A stretch of DNA of 64,000 nucleotides from Streptomyces sp. H27-C3. Lineage in GTDB: Bacteria > Actinomycetota > Actinomycetes > Streptomycetales > Streptomycetaceae. The position numbers and the translations under genes are program-made. Where the stretch lies: positions 1-64,000 of the forward strand of contig NZ_JASITA010000031.1 in NCBI RefSeq assembly GCF_030063415.1. The letters run 5' to 3'. Below the pieces are notes generated by a model. The model worked only from the letters and a program-made list of their open reading frames with translations, did no database searches and was not told the DNA's origin. This document shows, one piece after another, positions 49,563-59,800 of this stretch; within the stretch, counting starts at the first letter, position 1, and every line of letters starts with the position of its first letter.

Positions 49563-50086
49563 GGCGTCGCCACCCTGGCGTGCGGCGCGGCCGGCTCCGG
49601 CGGCTCGCTGCGCATCGTGGCGACCGCGCGCGAGCAGATCACCCGGACCCGCTCCACCGGCAGCCCGAGCTGCGCCGCGGTCTGCTCCTCGGCGACGCCC
49701 TCGTACAGGCGCAGCACCAGGACCAGCCGCTCCCTGGGCGTGAGCCGCTCCAGCACACCCCCGCGGACGGGCCGCTGCGGGGCGGCCCACGGGAGCGCCC
49801 GGCCCCGCACGACCCCCCAGTGGTGGTGGCGCCACGCCCCGCGGGCGAAGCGGGCCGCCAGCTCCTGGCGGGTGTGGTCGTACGGGTCCTCGCCGCGCAG
49901 CCGTTCCCACTCCACGTACGTACGGGAGAGGGCGGCCGTCAGCAGTCGCCTCGCGCGGTCGTTGCGCTCGGGCGCCTCGCCGGTGAGCAGCGTGGCCGCA
50001 TGCAGCAGCCGCCCGGCCGCGCCCGCGACGTACGCCTCGAACTCCCGGGCCCGGCGGCGCTGTTGGACTGCCGGCCGATCTCGCAC
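49559..50086 (-). CDS. sigma factor-like protein
   Basis: 175 residues from GTG 50086. C-terminal half is sigma region 4: LERLTPRERLVLVLRLYEGVAEEQTAAQLGLPVERVRVICSRAVATM. The N-terminal region 2 is poorly conserved (EFEAYVAGAAGRLLHAATLLTG), so promoter -10 recognition is doubtful. It heads a three-gene set with start-stop overlaps. May be a degenerate ECF factor or a DNA-binding regulator derived from one. Confidence 0.8.
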   Translation of the reverse strand: MRDRPAVQQRRRAREFEAYVAGAAGRLLHAATLLTGEAPERNDRARRLLTAALSRTYVEWERLRGEDPYDHTRQELAARFARGAWRHHHWGVVRGRALPWAAPQRPVRGGVLERLTPRERLVLVLRLYEGVAEEQTAAQLGLPVERVRVICSRAVATMRSEPPEPAAPHARVATP

Positions 50087-50138
50087 GGTGCCTCCCGTCG
50101 CCCCGTGCCCTCATATCAGGCCAGGGACGGGGCCCGAG

Positions 50139-50669
50139 TCAAGAGGTCGGCGGCACCTCGGTGTCCGCGTCCGGGTTGCCGGGGTCCGCCGACGCCGCGC
50201 TCTGGCGGGCGGACAGTGCCGAATTGAAGCGCGTCAGGAGTGTGCAGAACGAGTCGCGCTCCTCCTCGCTCCATCCGTCCGTCACCTGGGCCATCAGCTC
50301 GCGGCGCGAGGACCGCACCTCGTCGAGTCTGGCCTGGCCGCGCGGCGACAGCTGGAGCACGACCGCACGGCCGTCCTCCGGGTGCGACGTGCGCTTGACC
50401 AGGCCCGTGTCGACGAGCGGCGCGACCTGCCTGGTCACGGTCGAGGAGTCGATCCCCATGCCGGCTGCCAGCGCCTTGACGCCCATCGGGCCTTCCAGAT
50501 CGAGCCGGTTCAGCAGCAGGTAGGCGGCGCGGTCCATCGAGTTGCGGACCTGGCCCACGCCACCGAGCCGGGTCTGCTCGGCGCGACGGGCGAAGACGGC
50601 GACCTGGTGCTGGAGGGCATCGAGGAGGCCGGTGTCCGGATCAGTCGTCATGTCCTGGGAAGTGGGCAT
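50139..50669 (-). CDS. MarR-family regulator
   Basis: 176 residues from ATG 50669. Winged helix: RAAYLLLNRLDLEGPMGVKALAAGMGIDSSTVTRQVAPLVDTGLVKRTSHPEDGRAVVLQLSPRGQA. Dimerisation helices on both sides. Divergent from threonine dehydratase (147-nt gap). Target unknown. Confidence 0.9.
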   Translation of the reverse strand: MPTSQDMTTDPDTGLLDALQHQVAVFARRAEQTRLGGVGQVRNSMDRAAYLLLNRLDLEGPMGVKALAAGMGIDSSTVTRQVAPLVDTGLVKRTSHPEDGRAVVLQLSPRGQARLDEVRSSRRELMAQVTDGWSEEERDSFCTLLTRFNSALSARQSAASADPGNPDADTEVPPTS

Positions 50670-50816
50670 GGCTGGGGGCTCTCTTCGTGCGGCGGTCGGT
50701 TTAGGTGGGGGACAGAGTACGCGGATGGGAGCGGACGCGTACCGGCGCTGCGCAAACCGATACCAGGGCCTGGACCGGCACGGCCGTGAGACCCGTGAGC
50801 TGCAATGCTTGCTGTC

Positions 50817-52046
50817 ATGAGCTTCCGTACGTCCGACCCCTTGCGCACCGTCATCCTCGACGACATCCGGGGCGCGCAGAAGATGCTCTCCGGTGTGGCC
50901 AGAACGACCGCGATGGAGGGCAGCAGGCACCTGTCGCGGCTGATCGGCTCCCCGGTCCACTTCAAGTGCGAGAACCTTCAGCGCACCGGCTCCTTCAAGC
51001 TGCGCGGCGCGTACGTACGGATCGCCGGTCTTTCCCCGGAGGAGCGCGCGGCCGGTGTCGTCGCCGCCAGCGCCGGCAACCACGCGCAGGGCGTCGCCCT
51101 CGCCTCCTCACTCCTCGGGGTGCGCTCCACCGTCTTCATGCCGGTCGGGGCGCCGCTGCCGAAGGTCGCAGCGACCCGCGAGTACGGCGCCGAGGTGCGG
51201 ATGCACGGCCAGGTGGTCGACGAGACGCTGGCCGCGGCGCAGGAGTACGCGGAGAAGACGGGCGCGGTCTTCATTCACCCCTTCGACCACCCGGACATCA
51301 TCGCGGGGCAGGGCACGGTCGGCCTGGAGATCCTCGAACAGTGCCCCGAGGTAAGGACGATCGTCGTCGGCGTGGGCGGTGGCGGGCTCGCCGCGGGCAT
51401 CGCGGTCGCGGTCAAGCTGCTGCGCCCCGATGTGCGGATCATCGGCGTACAGGCCCAGGGCGCGGCCTGCTATCCGCCGTCGCTGGCCGCCGGGCGGCCG
51501 GTGTCGGTCGACGCGCTCCAGACGATGGCGGACGGCATCAAGGTGGGGCGGCCGGGCGATGTGCCGTTCGCGATCGTCAGGGAGCTGCTCGACGACGTTG
51601 TCACGGTCTCCGAGGACGAGTTGTCGAGCGCTCTGCTGCTCTGCCTGGAGCGGGCCAAGATGGTCGTCGAACCGGCCGGGGCGAGTCCGGTCGCGGCGCT
51701 GCTGAGCCGCCCCGAGGCCTTCGATGGCCCGGTGGTCGCGGTGCTGTCGGGCGGCAACGTCGACCCGCTGCTGATGCAGCGCATCCTGACCCACGGCATG
51801 GCGGCGGCGGGCCGCTACCTGTCGCTGCGGCTGCGCCTGACGGACCGGCCGGGGGCGCTGGCGACGCTTCTGGCGTCGTTGTCAGTGGTGGATGCGAATG
51901 TGCTGGATGTGAGTCACGTACGAACCGATCCGCGCCTGGGCCTCACGGAGGCGGAGGTGGAGCTGCACCTGGAGACCAAGGGCCCGGAGCACTGCACGGC
52001 GGTCAGGTCGGTGCTGCGCGAGGCGGGATACACGGTGATGTCCTGA
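50817..52046 (+). CDS. ilvA: threonine ammonia-lyase (threonine dehydratase)
   Basis: 409 residues from ATG 50817. PLP-dependent deamination of threonine to 2-oxobutyrate, precursor of isoleucine and propionyl-CoA. PLP lysine in ENLQRTGSFKLRGAY; ASAGNHAQGVA; PLP-phosphate loop VGVGGGGLAAG; SGGNVD. A single C-terminal ACT domain (about 335-405: LRLTDRPGALATLLASLS) predicts allosteric control. It is the short, catabolic-like type seen in actinobacteria; both biosynthetic and catabolic roles are possible. Confidence 0.93.
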   Translation: MSFRTSDPLRTVILDDIRGAQKMLSGVARTTAMEGSRHLSRLIGSPVHFKCENLQRTGSFKLRGAYVRIAGLSPEERAAGVVAASAGNHAQGVALASSLLGVRSTVFMPVGAPLPKVAATREYGAEVRMHGQVVDETLAAAQEYAEKTGAVFIHPFDHPDIIAGQGTVGLEILEQCPEVRTIVVGVGGGGLAAGIAVAVKLLRPDVRIIGVQAQGAACYPPSLAAGRPVSVDALQTMADGIKVGRPGDVPFAIVRELLDDVVTVSEDELSSALLLCLERAKMVVEPAGASPVAALLSRPEAFDGPVVAVLSGGNVDPLLMQRILTHGMAAAGRYLSLRLRLTDRPGALATLLASLSVVDANVLDVSHVRTDPRLGLTEAEVELHLETKGPEHCTAVRSVLREAGYTVMS

Positions 52047-52276
52047 GGCCGGCCCGCGCCGGACTCCCAGGTTTCGCGAAAACCCCCTCGCGGGACGCGA
52101 TGTATCGCGTTACGGTGTGTCCCTCGTCGGTGCTTCACACGGCGACGCCGCGCGGGAGCCCCTGCGCAAACCTAAAATTCGCGTAGGACGCAGGACACCG
52201 GAACCACCGCGGCAGGACACCACCTACGCGGAACATCGCGGACACAGGACAGCACTCGAACCTTGGGGGAGCCCTC

Positions 52277-53253
<977 letters not shown>

Positions 53254-53257
<4 letters not shown>

Positions 53258-54114
53258 GTGCCCTGTCGGACACCGTGGCCAAGACCCGGGCCCCGCAGTC
53301 GCGCGGCGGCCTCGTCCAGTCGGTCACCGACTCGCTCGTCATCGCCCAGCGCAATCTGATCCGCATGATGCGCATCCCGGAAATGGTCATTTTCGGGTTG
53401 ATCCAGCCGATCATGTTCGTGGTGCTGTTCACGTACGTCTTCGGCGGCTCGATCCAGGTCGGCGGCAGCACCAGCCCCGCGGCCTACCGCGAGTTCCTGA
53501 TGGCGGGCATCTTCGCGCAGACCGTCACCTTCGCCACCGCCGGAGCCGGCGCGGGCATCGCGGACGACATGCACAAGGGCCTCATCGACCGGTTCAGGTC
53601 ACTGCCCATGGCGCGCGGCGCGGTCCTCACCGGCCGGACGCTCGCCGACCTGGTGCAGACCGCGCTCACCCTGGTCGTCCTCGCGATCGTCGCGCTGATC
53701 ATCGGCTGGCGCACCCACGAGAACATCGGCAAGGTGCTGGCCGGGTTCGCCCTGCTGCTCCTGCTCGGTTACGCGTTCTCCTGGATCGGCGCCCTGATCG
53801 GCCTCTCGGTCCGCACCCCCGAGGCAGCCACCTCGGGCGGCCTGATCTGGCTCTTCCCGCTGACGTTCATCTCGAACGCCTTCGTCGACGCCAACCAGAT
53901 GCCGACGTTCCTGCGGCACATCGCCGAGTGGAACCCGTTCAGCGCCACCGTGCAGGCCTGCCGCGAGCTCTTCGGCAATCTGCCACCGGGCTTCAAGGCC
54001 GCCGACGCCTGGCCGATGCAGCACCCCATCTGGGCCTCGCTGCTCTGGTCGATCCTCATCATCGTGGTCTTCCGGACGCTGTCGGTCCGCAAGTACCGCA
54101 ACGCGTCCGCCTGA
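53254..54114 (+). CDS. ABC-2 type permease (DrrB type)
   Basis: 286 residues from GTG 53254, overlapping the ATPase stop as GTGA. Six helices in the ABC-2 layout (VIFGLIQPIMFVVLFTYVFG, LVVLAIVALIIGW, LLLLLGYAFSWIGALIGLS, LIWLFPLTFISNAFV, WASLLWSILIIVVF). The FRSLPMARGAVL region and FNPFS-like WNPFSATVQACRELF are family signatures. With the ATPase it forms an exporter; in drug producers the homologous DrrAB gives resistance. Substrate here unknown. Confidence 0.92.
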
Positions 54115-54125
54115 GGCCCCCGCGT

Positions 54126-54174
54126 ACGACAAAGCCCCCGGCCGGTGCCGCTTGAGGGCCGGGGGCTTTGTCGT
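54126..54174. terminator. strong bidirectional terminator
   Basis: Perfect 18-bp stem (54126-54143 with 54157-54174) and 13-nt loop, with A- and T-containing flanks, between the convergent ABC permease and greA genes. Confidence 0.92.
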
Positions 54175-54192
54175 AGGCACTGCCTGGGCGGC

Positions 54193-54690
54193 TCAGCCCT
54201 TGTACGGCGTGGCTTCGAGGATCTTCACCGAGGCCTTCTTGCCGTTCGGCATCTCGTACTCCGCGTCGTCGCCGACCTTCTTGCCGGTCACCCCGGTGCC
54301 CAGCGGGGACTGCGGCGAGTAGGTCTCGACCTTGGAACTCGCGTACTCGCGGGAGGCGAGCAGGAAGGTCATCGTGTCGTCCTTGTCACCGTCGAAGGCG
54401 ATCGTGACGACCATGCCGGGCGCCACCACACCGCCGGCCGCGGGGGCCTCGCCGACCTTCGCGCTCTCCAGGAGCTGCGTCAGCTGGCGCACCCGAAGCT
54501 CCTGCTTGCCCTGCTCCTCCTTGGCGGCGTGGTAACCGCCGTTCTCCTTCAGGTCACCTTCTTCGCGGGCCGCCGAGATCTTTGCCACGACCTCGGTACG
54601 CGCGGGACCCGACAGGTACTCCAGCTCGGCCCGGAGCTGGTCGTAAGCCTCCTGGGTCAGCCAGGTGACGCTCTCGCTGGTCTGGGTCAC
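54193..54690 (-). CDS. greA: transcription elongation factor GreA
   Basis: 165 residues from GTG 54690 with AGGAG upstream. Rescues backtracked RNA polymerase by stimulating cleavage. Coiled coil (ELEYLSGPARTEVVAKISAAREEGDLKENGGYHAAKEEQG) carries the acidic DLKENGGY tip residues; the C-terminal globular domain ends KILEATPY. Length and motifs are normal, with a short Gly-containing insertion (AGGVVAPG) typical of actinobacteria. Confidence 0.96.
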   Translation of the reverse strand: MTQTSESVTWLTQEAYDQLRAELEYLSGPARTEVVAKISAAREEGDLKENGGYHAAKEEQGKQELRVRQLTQLLESAKVGEAPAAGGVVAPGMVVTIAFDGDKDDTMTFLLASREYASSKVETYSPQSPLGTGVTGKKVGDDAEYEMPNGKKASVKILEATPYKG

Positions 54691-54832
54691 AGGTGCTCCT
54701 CGTAGGTACTGGGAATACAAAGCAACGCCCTACCCAGAAGGATGTGCCTCCACGGGCGGGCGAAACCACGAGCCTAACAATTCCGTCGGACAAGGGGGAG
54801 GAAAATCCCCGTCAAAGGAACAACAACGCAGG

Positions 54833-55252
54833 TCAGCCCGTAGAACCGGAGTCGGCCGTGCAGCCTGTCAGCTCCGTGCTGGTCGCCCTGGACGTCGTAC
54901 GCACCGGGTAGATCTCGTCGATGCGCTCGGTGGACTTCTGGCCGATCCGAACGTCCCTGCGGCCCACCTCGGAGCCGTTCTCCGCGATGGAGCGCAGCGT
55001 GCAGGTGCCGGTCGCGTCCGCGTCCTTGCGCACCTCAAGATGCACCTTGACCTCGGTGTCCGAAACCGTGTCGAACTTGATGACCTCGGCGCTGATCTTC
55101 TGACCGGCGATGTAGTCGTAACCGAACCAGCCGATCATCGCGAGGAACAGGGCGCCGAGCACCGCGCCGGCGATCTTGAGCTTGCGGTCCGCGCGCTGAT
55201 CCGGGGAGCGGCCGTAGCGGCTCTCGGGTAGGCCCTCGCGTACCGCAGTCAT
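54833..55252 (-). CDS. DUF4307 membrane protein
   Basis: 139 residues from ATG 55252 with GAGGAAC upstream. Basic N-terminus (RYGRSPDQRADRKLK), one helix (IAGAVLGALFLAMIGWFGYDYI), then a soluble external domain (VKVHLEVRKDADATGTCTLRSIAENGSEVGRRDV) with two cysteines. This fits the DUF4307 family of actinobacteria, of unknown role, regularly next to greA and mca. Divergent from mca. Confidence 0.88.
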   Translation of the reverse strand: MTAVREGLPESRYGRSPDQRADRKLKIAGAVLGALFLAMIGWFGYDYIAGQKISAEVIKFDTVSDTEVKVHLEVRKDADATGTCTLRSIAENGSEVGRRDVRIGQKSTERIDEIYPVRTTSRATSTELTGCTADSGSTG

Positions 55253-55341
55253 GATCGTTCCTCCTGTGTTGGGGACACCTCGGGGGCACCTCGGGGCCCC
55301 CGGAATTTTCCGCCCCCCGATTCGGTCACTATAGAAGCCGC

Positions 55342-55357
55342 TTATTGCGTCCAATAA
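55342..55357. repeat. small palindrome in the mca leader
   Basis: TTATTG-CGTC-CAATAA, 15 nt before the mca start codon; a possible regulator site or leader hairpin next to CTATAG (-10-like) at 55329-55334. Confidence 0.5.
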
Positions 55358-55371
55358 CTGAGGATCGAGTC

Positions 55372-56247
55372 TTGACTGAGCAGCTGAGGCTGATGGCCGT
55401 GCACGCCCACCCCGACGATGAGTCGAGCAAGGGCGCGGCCACGATGGCCAAGTATGTGTCCGAGGGGGTGGACGTGCTGGTCGTGACCTGTACGGGAGGC
55501 GAGCGCGGCTCCATCCTCAATCCGAAGCTCCAGGGCGACAAGTATGTCGAGGAGCACATTCACGAAGTGCGCAAGCAGGAGATGGACGAGGCCCGCCAGA
55601 TCCTGGGTGTGCAGCAGGAGTGGCTCGGTTTCGTCGACTCCGGTCTCCCCGAGGGCGACCCGCTGCCGCCGCTGCCGCAGGGCTGCTTCGCGCTGGAGGA
55701 CGTCGAGGAGGCCGCGGGCCGGCTGGTGAAGTCGATCCGCGAGTTCCGCCCGCAGGTCATTACGACGTACGACGAGAACGGCGGGTACCCGCACCCCGAC
55801 CACATCATGACCCACAAGATCACCATGGTGGCCTTCGAGGCCGCGGGCGACGCCTCGAAGTACCCCGAGGCGGGCGAGCCCTGGCAGCCGCAGAAGCTCT
55901 ACTACAACCAGGGCTTCAACCGGCCGCGCACGGTCGCGCTGCACGAGGCGCTGCTCGCGCGCGGCATGGAGTCGCCGTACGGCGAGTGGCTGGAGCGCTG
56001 GAAGGAGTTCGTACGCGACGAGCGCACCCTGACCACGTTCGTCCCGTGCGACGAGTTCTTCGAGATCCGTGACAAGGCACTGATCGCGCACGCCACCCAG
56101 ATCGACCCCGACGGCGGCTGGTTCAACGTCCCGATGGATCTTCAGCGGGAGGTCTGGCCGACCGAGGAGTACGAGCTGGCCACCTCGCACGTCGATACAT
56201 CGATCCCCGAGAGCGACCTCTTTGCGGGCATCCGCGACAATGCCTGA
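55372..56247 (+). CDS. mca: mycothiol S-conjugate amidase
   Basis: 291 residues from TTG 55372 with GAGG upstream. Zinc amidase that cleaves mycothiol conjugates of toxins into mercapturic acid and GlcN-Ins, a detoxification step. Zinc site: AVHAHPDDESSKGA (His-Pro-Asp-Asp) and YPHPDH; the GGYPHPDHIM and ERTLTTFVPC regions separate Mca from MshB. Mycothiol is restricted to actinobacteria, supporting the taxonomic assignment. Overlaps the next small gene. Confidence 0.94.
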   Translation: MTEQLRLMAVHAHPDDESSKGAATMAKYVSEGVDVLVVTCTGGERGSILNPKLQGDKYVEEHIHEVRKQEMDEARQILGVQQEWLGFVDSGLPEGDPLPPLPQGCFALEDVEEAAGRLVKSIREFRPQVITTYDENGGYPHPDHIMTHKITMVAFEAAGDASKYPEAGEPWQPQKLYYNQGFNRPRTVALHEALLARGMESPYGEWLERWKEFVRDERTLTTFVPCDEFFEIRDKALIAHATQIDPDGGWFNVPMDLQREVWPTEEYELATSHVDTSIPESDLFAGIRDNA

Positions 56248-56521
56248 TGTGAACGTTTCTCAGGCAATGACGCAGCTCGTTCCGCTCGCCGCCGACAGCT
56301 TCGACAAGAACAAGGTGACACCCGGTGTGCTCGGGTTCCTCGTGTTCGCGGCGCTGGCTGTCGGTGTGTGGATGCTGATGAAGTCGATGAACCGACACAT
56401 GGGCAGGGTCGACTTCACCGAGGCCCCGAACCCGGCGGCGGTGGACGCGGACAAGTCCGCGCACGCCGAGGCCGGGTCGCAGTCGCCTTCGGCGACGCCC
56501 CGGGGCGGCTCCCAGGGCTGA
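56240..56521 (+). CDS. small membrane protein downstream of mca
   Basis: 93 residues from ATG 56240, which overlaps the mca stop; GTG 56249 is an alternative. One helix (GVLGFLVFAALAVGVWMLMKSM) followed by a short cytosolic tail (RHMGRVDFTEAPNP). Conserved behind mca in Streptomyces, as far as I recall. Function unknown; possible translational coupling with mca. Confidence 0.8.
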   Translation: MPDVNVSQAMTQLVPLAADSFDKNKVTPGVLGFLVFAALAVGVWMLMKSMNRHMGRVDFTEAPNPAAVDADKSAHAEAGSQSPSATPRGGSQG

Positions 56522-56685
56522 CGGGCGGCGTTACGCCGCACCGGCGTCCCCCGCACTGCCCGCCCCACGGCGCCGGCGCGGGGGACGCATCCTCCGGGGC
56601 GCGGGCTTCGACGCGGGACCGCGCCACGGCGTCGGGCCGGGGGCGCCGACGGGGGAGACGCGCACTCTGCGGGGCGCAGCTTCCA

Positions 56686-56790
56686 CGCATCCTGCGAGTC
56701 GCAGCCTCTGCGGCGCGCTCTGTGGGGCGCACCCTCCGCGCATCCTGCGAGTCGCAGCCTCCGGACACGCATCCTGCGAGTCGCAGCCTC
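56686..56790. repeat. repeated 23-bp unit with internal hairpin
   Basis: CGCATCCTGCGAGTCGCAGC + CTC at 56686, 56739 and 56768. Each unit contains CTGCGA-G-TCGCAG. Related GCGGCGCGCTCTGYGGGGCGCA words fill the spaces. The roughly 370-nt region 56522-56891 otherwise has no gene; it is downstream of both convergent genes. Confidence 0.8.
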
Positions 56791-56891
56791 TGCGGCGCTC
56801 CCTGCGGCGCGCACTCTGCGGGCGGCGCGCTCTGCGGGGCGCAGCCTCCGCGCACCCTGCCGGCATGCACGCTCCGGCGCGCAGCCGTGGA

Positions 56892-59800
56892 TCAGCCCCC
56901 CGCCACCCCGACCTGCACTCCCATCACCTCGCGCGAGTGCCGGTTCGGCACCATGCCGAGCCGCCACGCCTGCCAGCCCGCCGCCAGGTCCACACCGCGC
57001 TCCAGCACCAGGGCGTACGCCTCCGCGCAGTCCTCCAGCTTGCCGTCGCGCGTCGGGTGCGGGGCGTTCGCCAGCTGGGACAGCTCCTCGATTGCCACCG
57101 CCGTGCCGATCTCCGAGCCGCCGGGGGACGCGAACGGCAGCAGTGTGCAGCGCAGGAAGCGGGCCCAGTCGGCGCCGCGGTCGTCCTCGTACGACGTGAA
57201 AAGACCGAGCGCCACGTCGCACAGCTCCAGGGCCGGCGTGGGCCGGTTGTTGCCCGCGTCCACGATCGCCAGCTCCAGGCACGTCCACGCCTCGCCGTGC
57301 GCGACGCCGATGCGGCGGAAGTCCTGGCGGGCGTCGACCAGGAGCTGACGGGCGAAGCCGCTGTTGCGGAGGTTGCCGGTCTGCGCCGCCCGCTGGTCGC
57401 GGGTGACGCGGCCCGAGTGGTGGCGGGCGCAGGCCAGCCCGTACACGTCACGCATCCGCGAGAACATGCCCCGCGCCCGCTCCAGCTCGCGCACCGCCTG
57501 GTCGCGGTCGCCGCGCTCCTCCAGCGCCTGCCCCAGGTAGTACAGCGTCCACGCCTCGCCGCGCGCGTCCTCCGCGTCCCGGTGGCGCGACAGGGCCTGG
57601 CGCAGCTGGTCCACGGCGGGCGCCGGGTCGCCGTCCACCAGCCGGGCCCGCGCCAGCTGGGTCAGCGCCCACGCCTCGCCGCGGCCGTCGCGGGTCTGCC
57701 CGTACAGATCGAGCGCCTCCCGCAGCTCGCCCTCCGCGCGCGGTACGTCGCCCATCCGCAGACAGACCTGGCCGAGCTGGAAGTGCGCCCACGCCTGCCC
57801 GTGCAGGGACTCGCTCTCCCGGTGCAGGGTGAGCGCGGTGTCCAGATGGGCGACGGCCTGCACGATGTTCGCCCGGTCGCGCTCCACCGCCGCCAGCGCG
57901 TGCAGTGTCCACGCGCGGTCGCCGGCCAGCTTGTCCGTCGACTGCAGGGCCAGGGCCTCGTGCAGCCGCGCCGCCGCCTCCGTCAGATTGCCCTGGTGGT
58001 GCAGGGTGATGCCCAGCGAACACAGGGCGCGGGCGGCGCCCGCCTCGTGCTGGGCCTCGAAGTAGAGGTCCACGACCGAGGACAGGGTCGTACGGGCCTT
58101 GTCCAGCTCGCCGAGCTGGCGGGCCGCGATGCCCGTGCGCCACTGGACGGACCGTACGAGCAGACCCTGGTCGACGGCCTGCGTCAGCTCGCTGATCTCG
58201 CCGAGCCGGTAGAGGTCGCCGCGCAGCAGGCAGTAGTCGCACAGCGCGCCCAGCAGATTCAGTACGACCTGCGGGTCCACGCCCTCCGCGTGCCGCAGCG
58301 CCGCCGTGATGAAGCTCGTCTCGTCGTCCAGCCAGCGCAGTGCCGCGTCGAGCGAGGTGAACCCGTGCGGCCCGAACTGGTCGGCCCTGGTCGACGTCTT
58401 GCCGTCCACCAGCCGGATCACCGAGTCGGCCAGCTCGCCGTAGTTGCGGATGAGCCGCTCCTGCGCGGCGGCCCGGTCCGCGGGCTCCTCCTCGTCGAGG
58501 AGCCTGGCCTGCGCGAAGTCCCGTACCAGGTCGTGCAACCGGTAGCGGCTGCCGCGCACATGGTCGATCAGACCGGCCCGGGACAGCACGGCCAGCAGCC
58601 GCTGCGCCTCCTGGTCGTCGGTGGACAGCAGCGCGGCCGCCGCCGCCGCGCCCAGGCTCGCCCGGCCCGCCAGCGCGAGGCGGCGCAGCAGCCTGCGGGC
58701 CGCGTCCGGCTGGTCGGTGTAGCGCAGCCACAGGGCGCGCTCGACCGGTGGGACCGGGCCGTACGCCGCGAGGTCGGCGGCCAGGACCGGGGCGGTGCGC
58801 GCGCCGAGCGAGGAGCCCGCGATGCGCAGGGCGAGCGGCAGCCCGCCGCACAACTCCGCGATACTGTCGGCCGCCCGGGCGTCGTACGGGCCGTCCTTCT
58901 CCTCCGCCGACTCGCGCAGCAGCTCTTCCGCGCCCACCTGGTCCAGGGGATTCACCGGCAGTTGGTACACCCACGCCGGGATGTCGGCGGGCAGGTCCAG
59001 CGGCGCCCGCGCGGTGACCAGCACCAGGCTGTCCGAGCGCTCGGGGACGAGGGTGCGCACCTGCGCCGCGTCCGACGCGTCGTCCAGTACGACGGTCACC
59101 GGCAGTCCCGTCAGGTGCTGGTGGTAGAGCTCGGTCAGTCTGCGCAACTGCTGTGTCTGCGAAGCGCGTTCACGGAAGAGCAGTTGGTCGCGCGGTGCGC
59201 CGAGCCGGTTCAGCAGATGCAACAGCGCGTCGCGCGTCGACAGCGGGGACTCGTCCGCGCTGTCCCCGCGCAGGTCGACCACGCACGCCCCGCGGAACTG
59301 GTCCCTGAGGTCGTGCGCCGCCCGCACGGCGAGCGTGGTGCGCCCCGATCCCGGGGCGCCGTGCAGCACCACGATGGTGGGCCGGGTCTCGGTGCTCGCC
59401 CGAGCGGTGTGCACCCACCGGGCGATCTGCGCCATCGCGGCGCGGCGCCCGGCGAACGGCCCGTCGGGCTGCGGGAGATGACCGAACGACTGCTCAAGGA
59501 CGGACCGCCTGCGCGCCGCCTGGCTGCGGTCGGCGCCGCGCAACTGCCCGACCGCGGCGGCCTTCTTCGGCGTACGGCCGGTCCGGGTCGCGGCGAGCAG
59601 GACGTGCTGCTGGTCCAGGAACGGCCGGATGCCGCGCACCTCAAGTGCCGTCAGCCACTGCAACCTCAACTGCTCGGGCCCGCCCGGCTGTCCGAGCGCC
59701 CCGGCCCTGCGGTGGGCGGCGGGCCAGTGCGAGGCGGTGACCTTGGCGACGGTGGTGGCGGCGCCCGCCATCGCGACGACGGCCCCGGCGCCCAGCGCGG

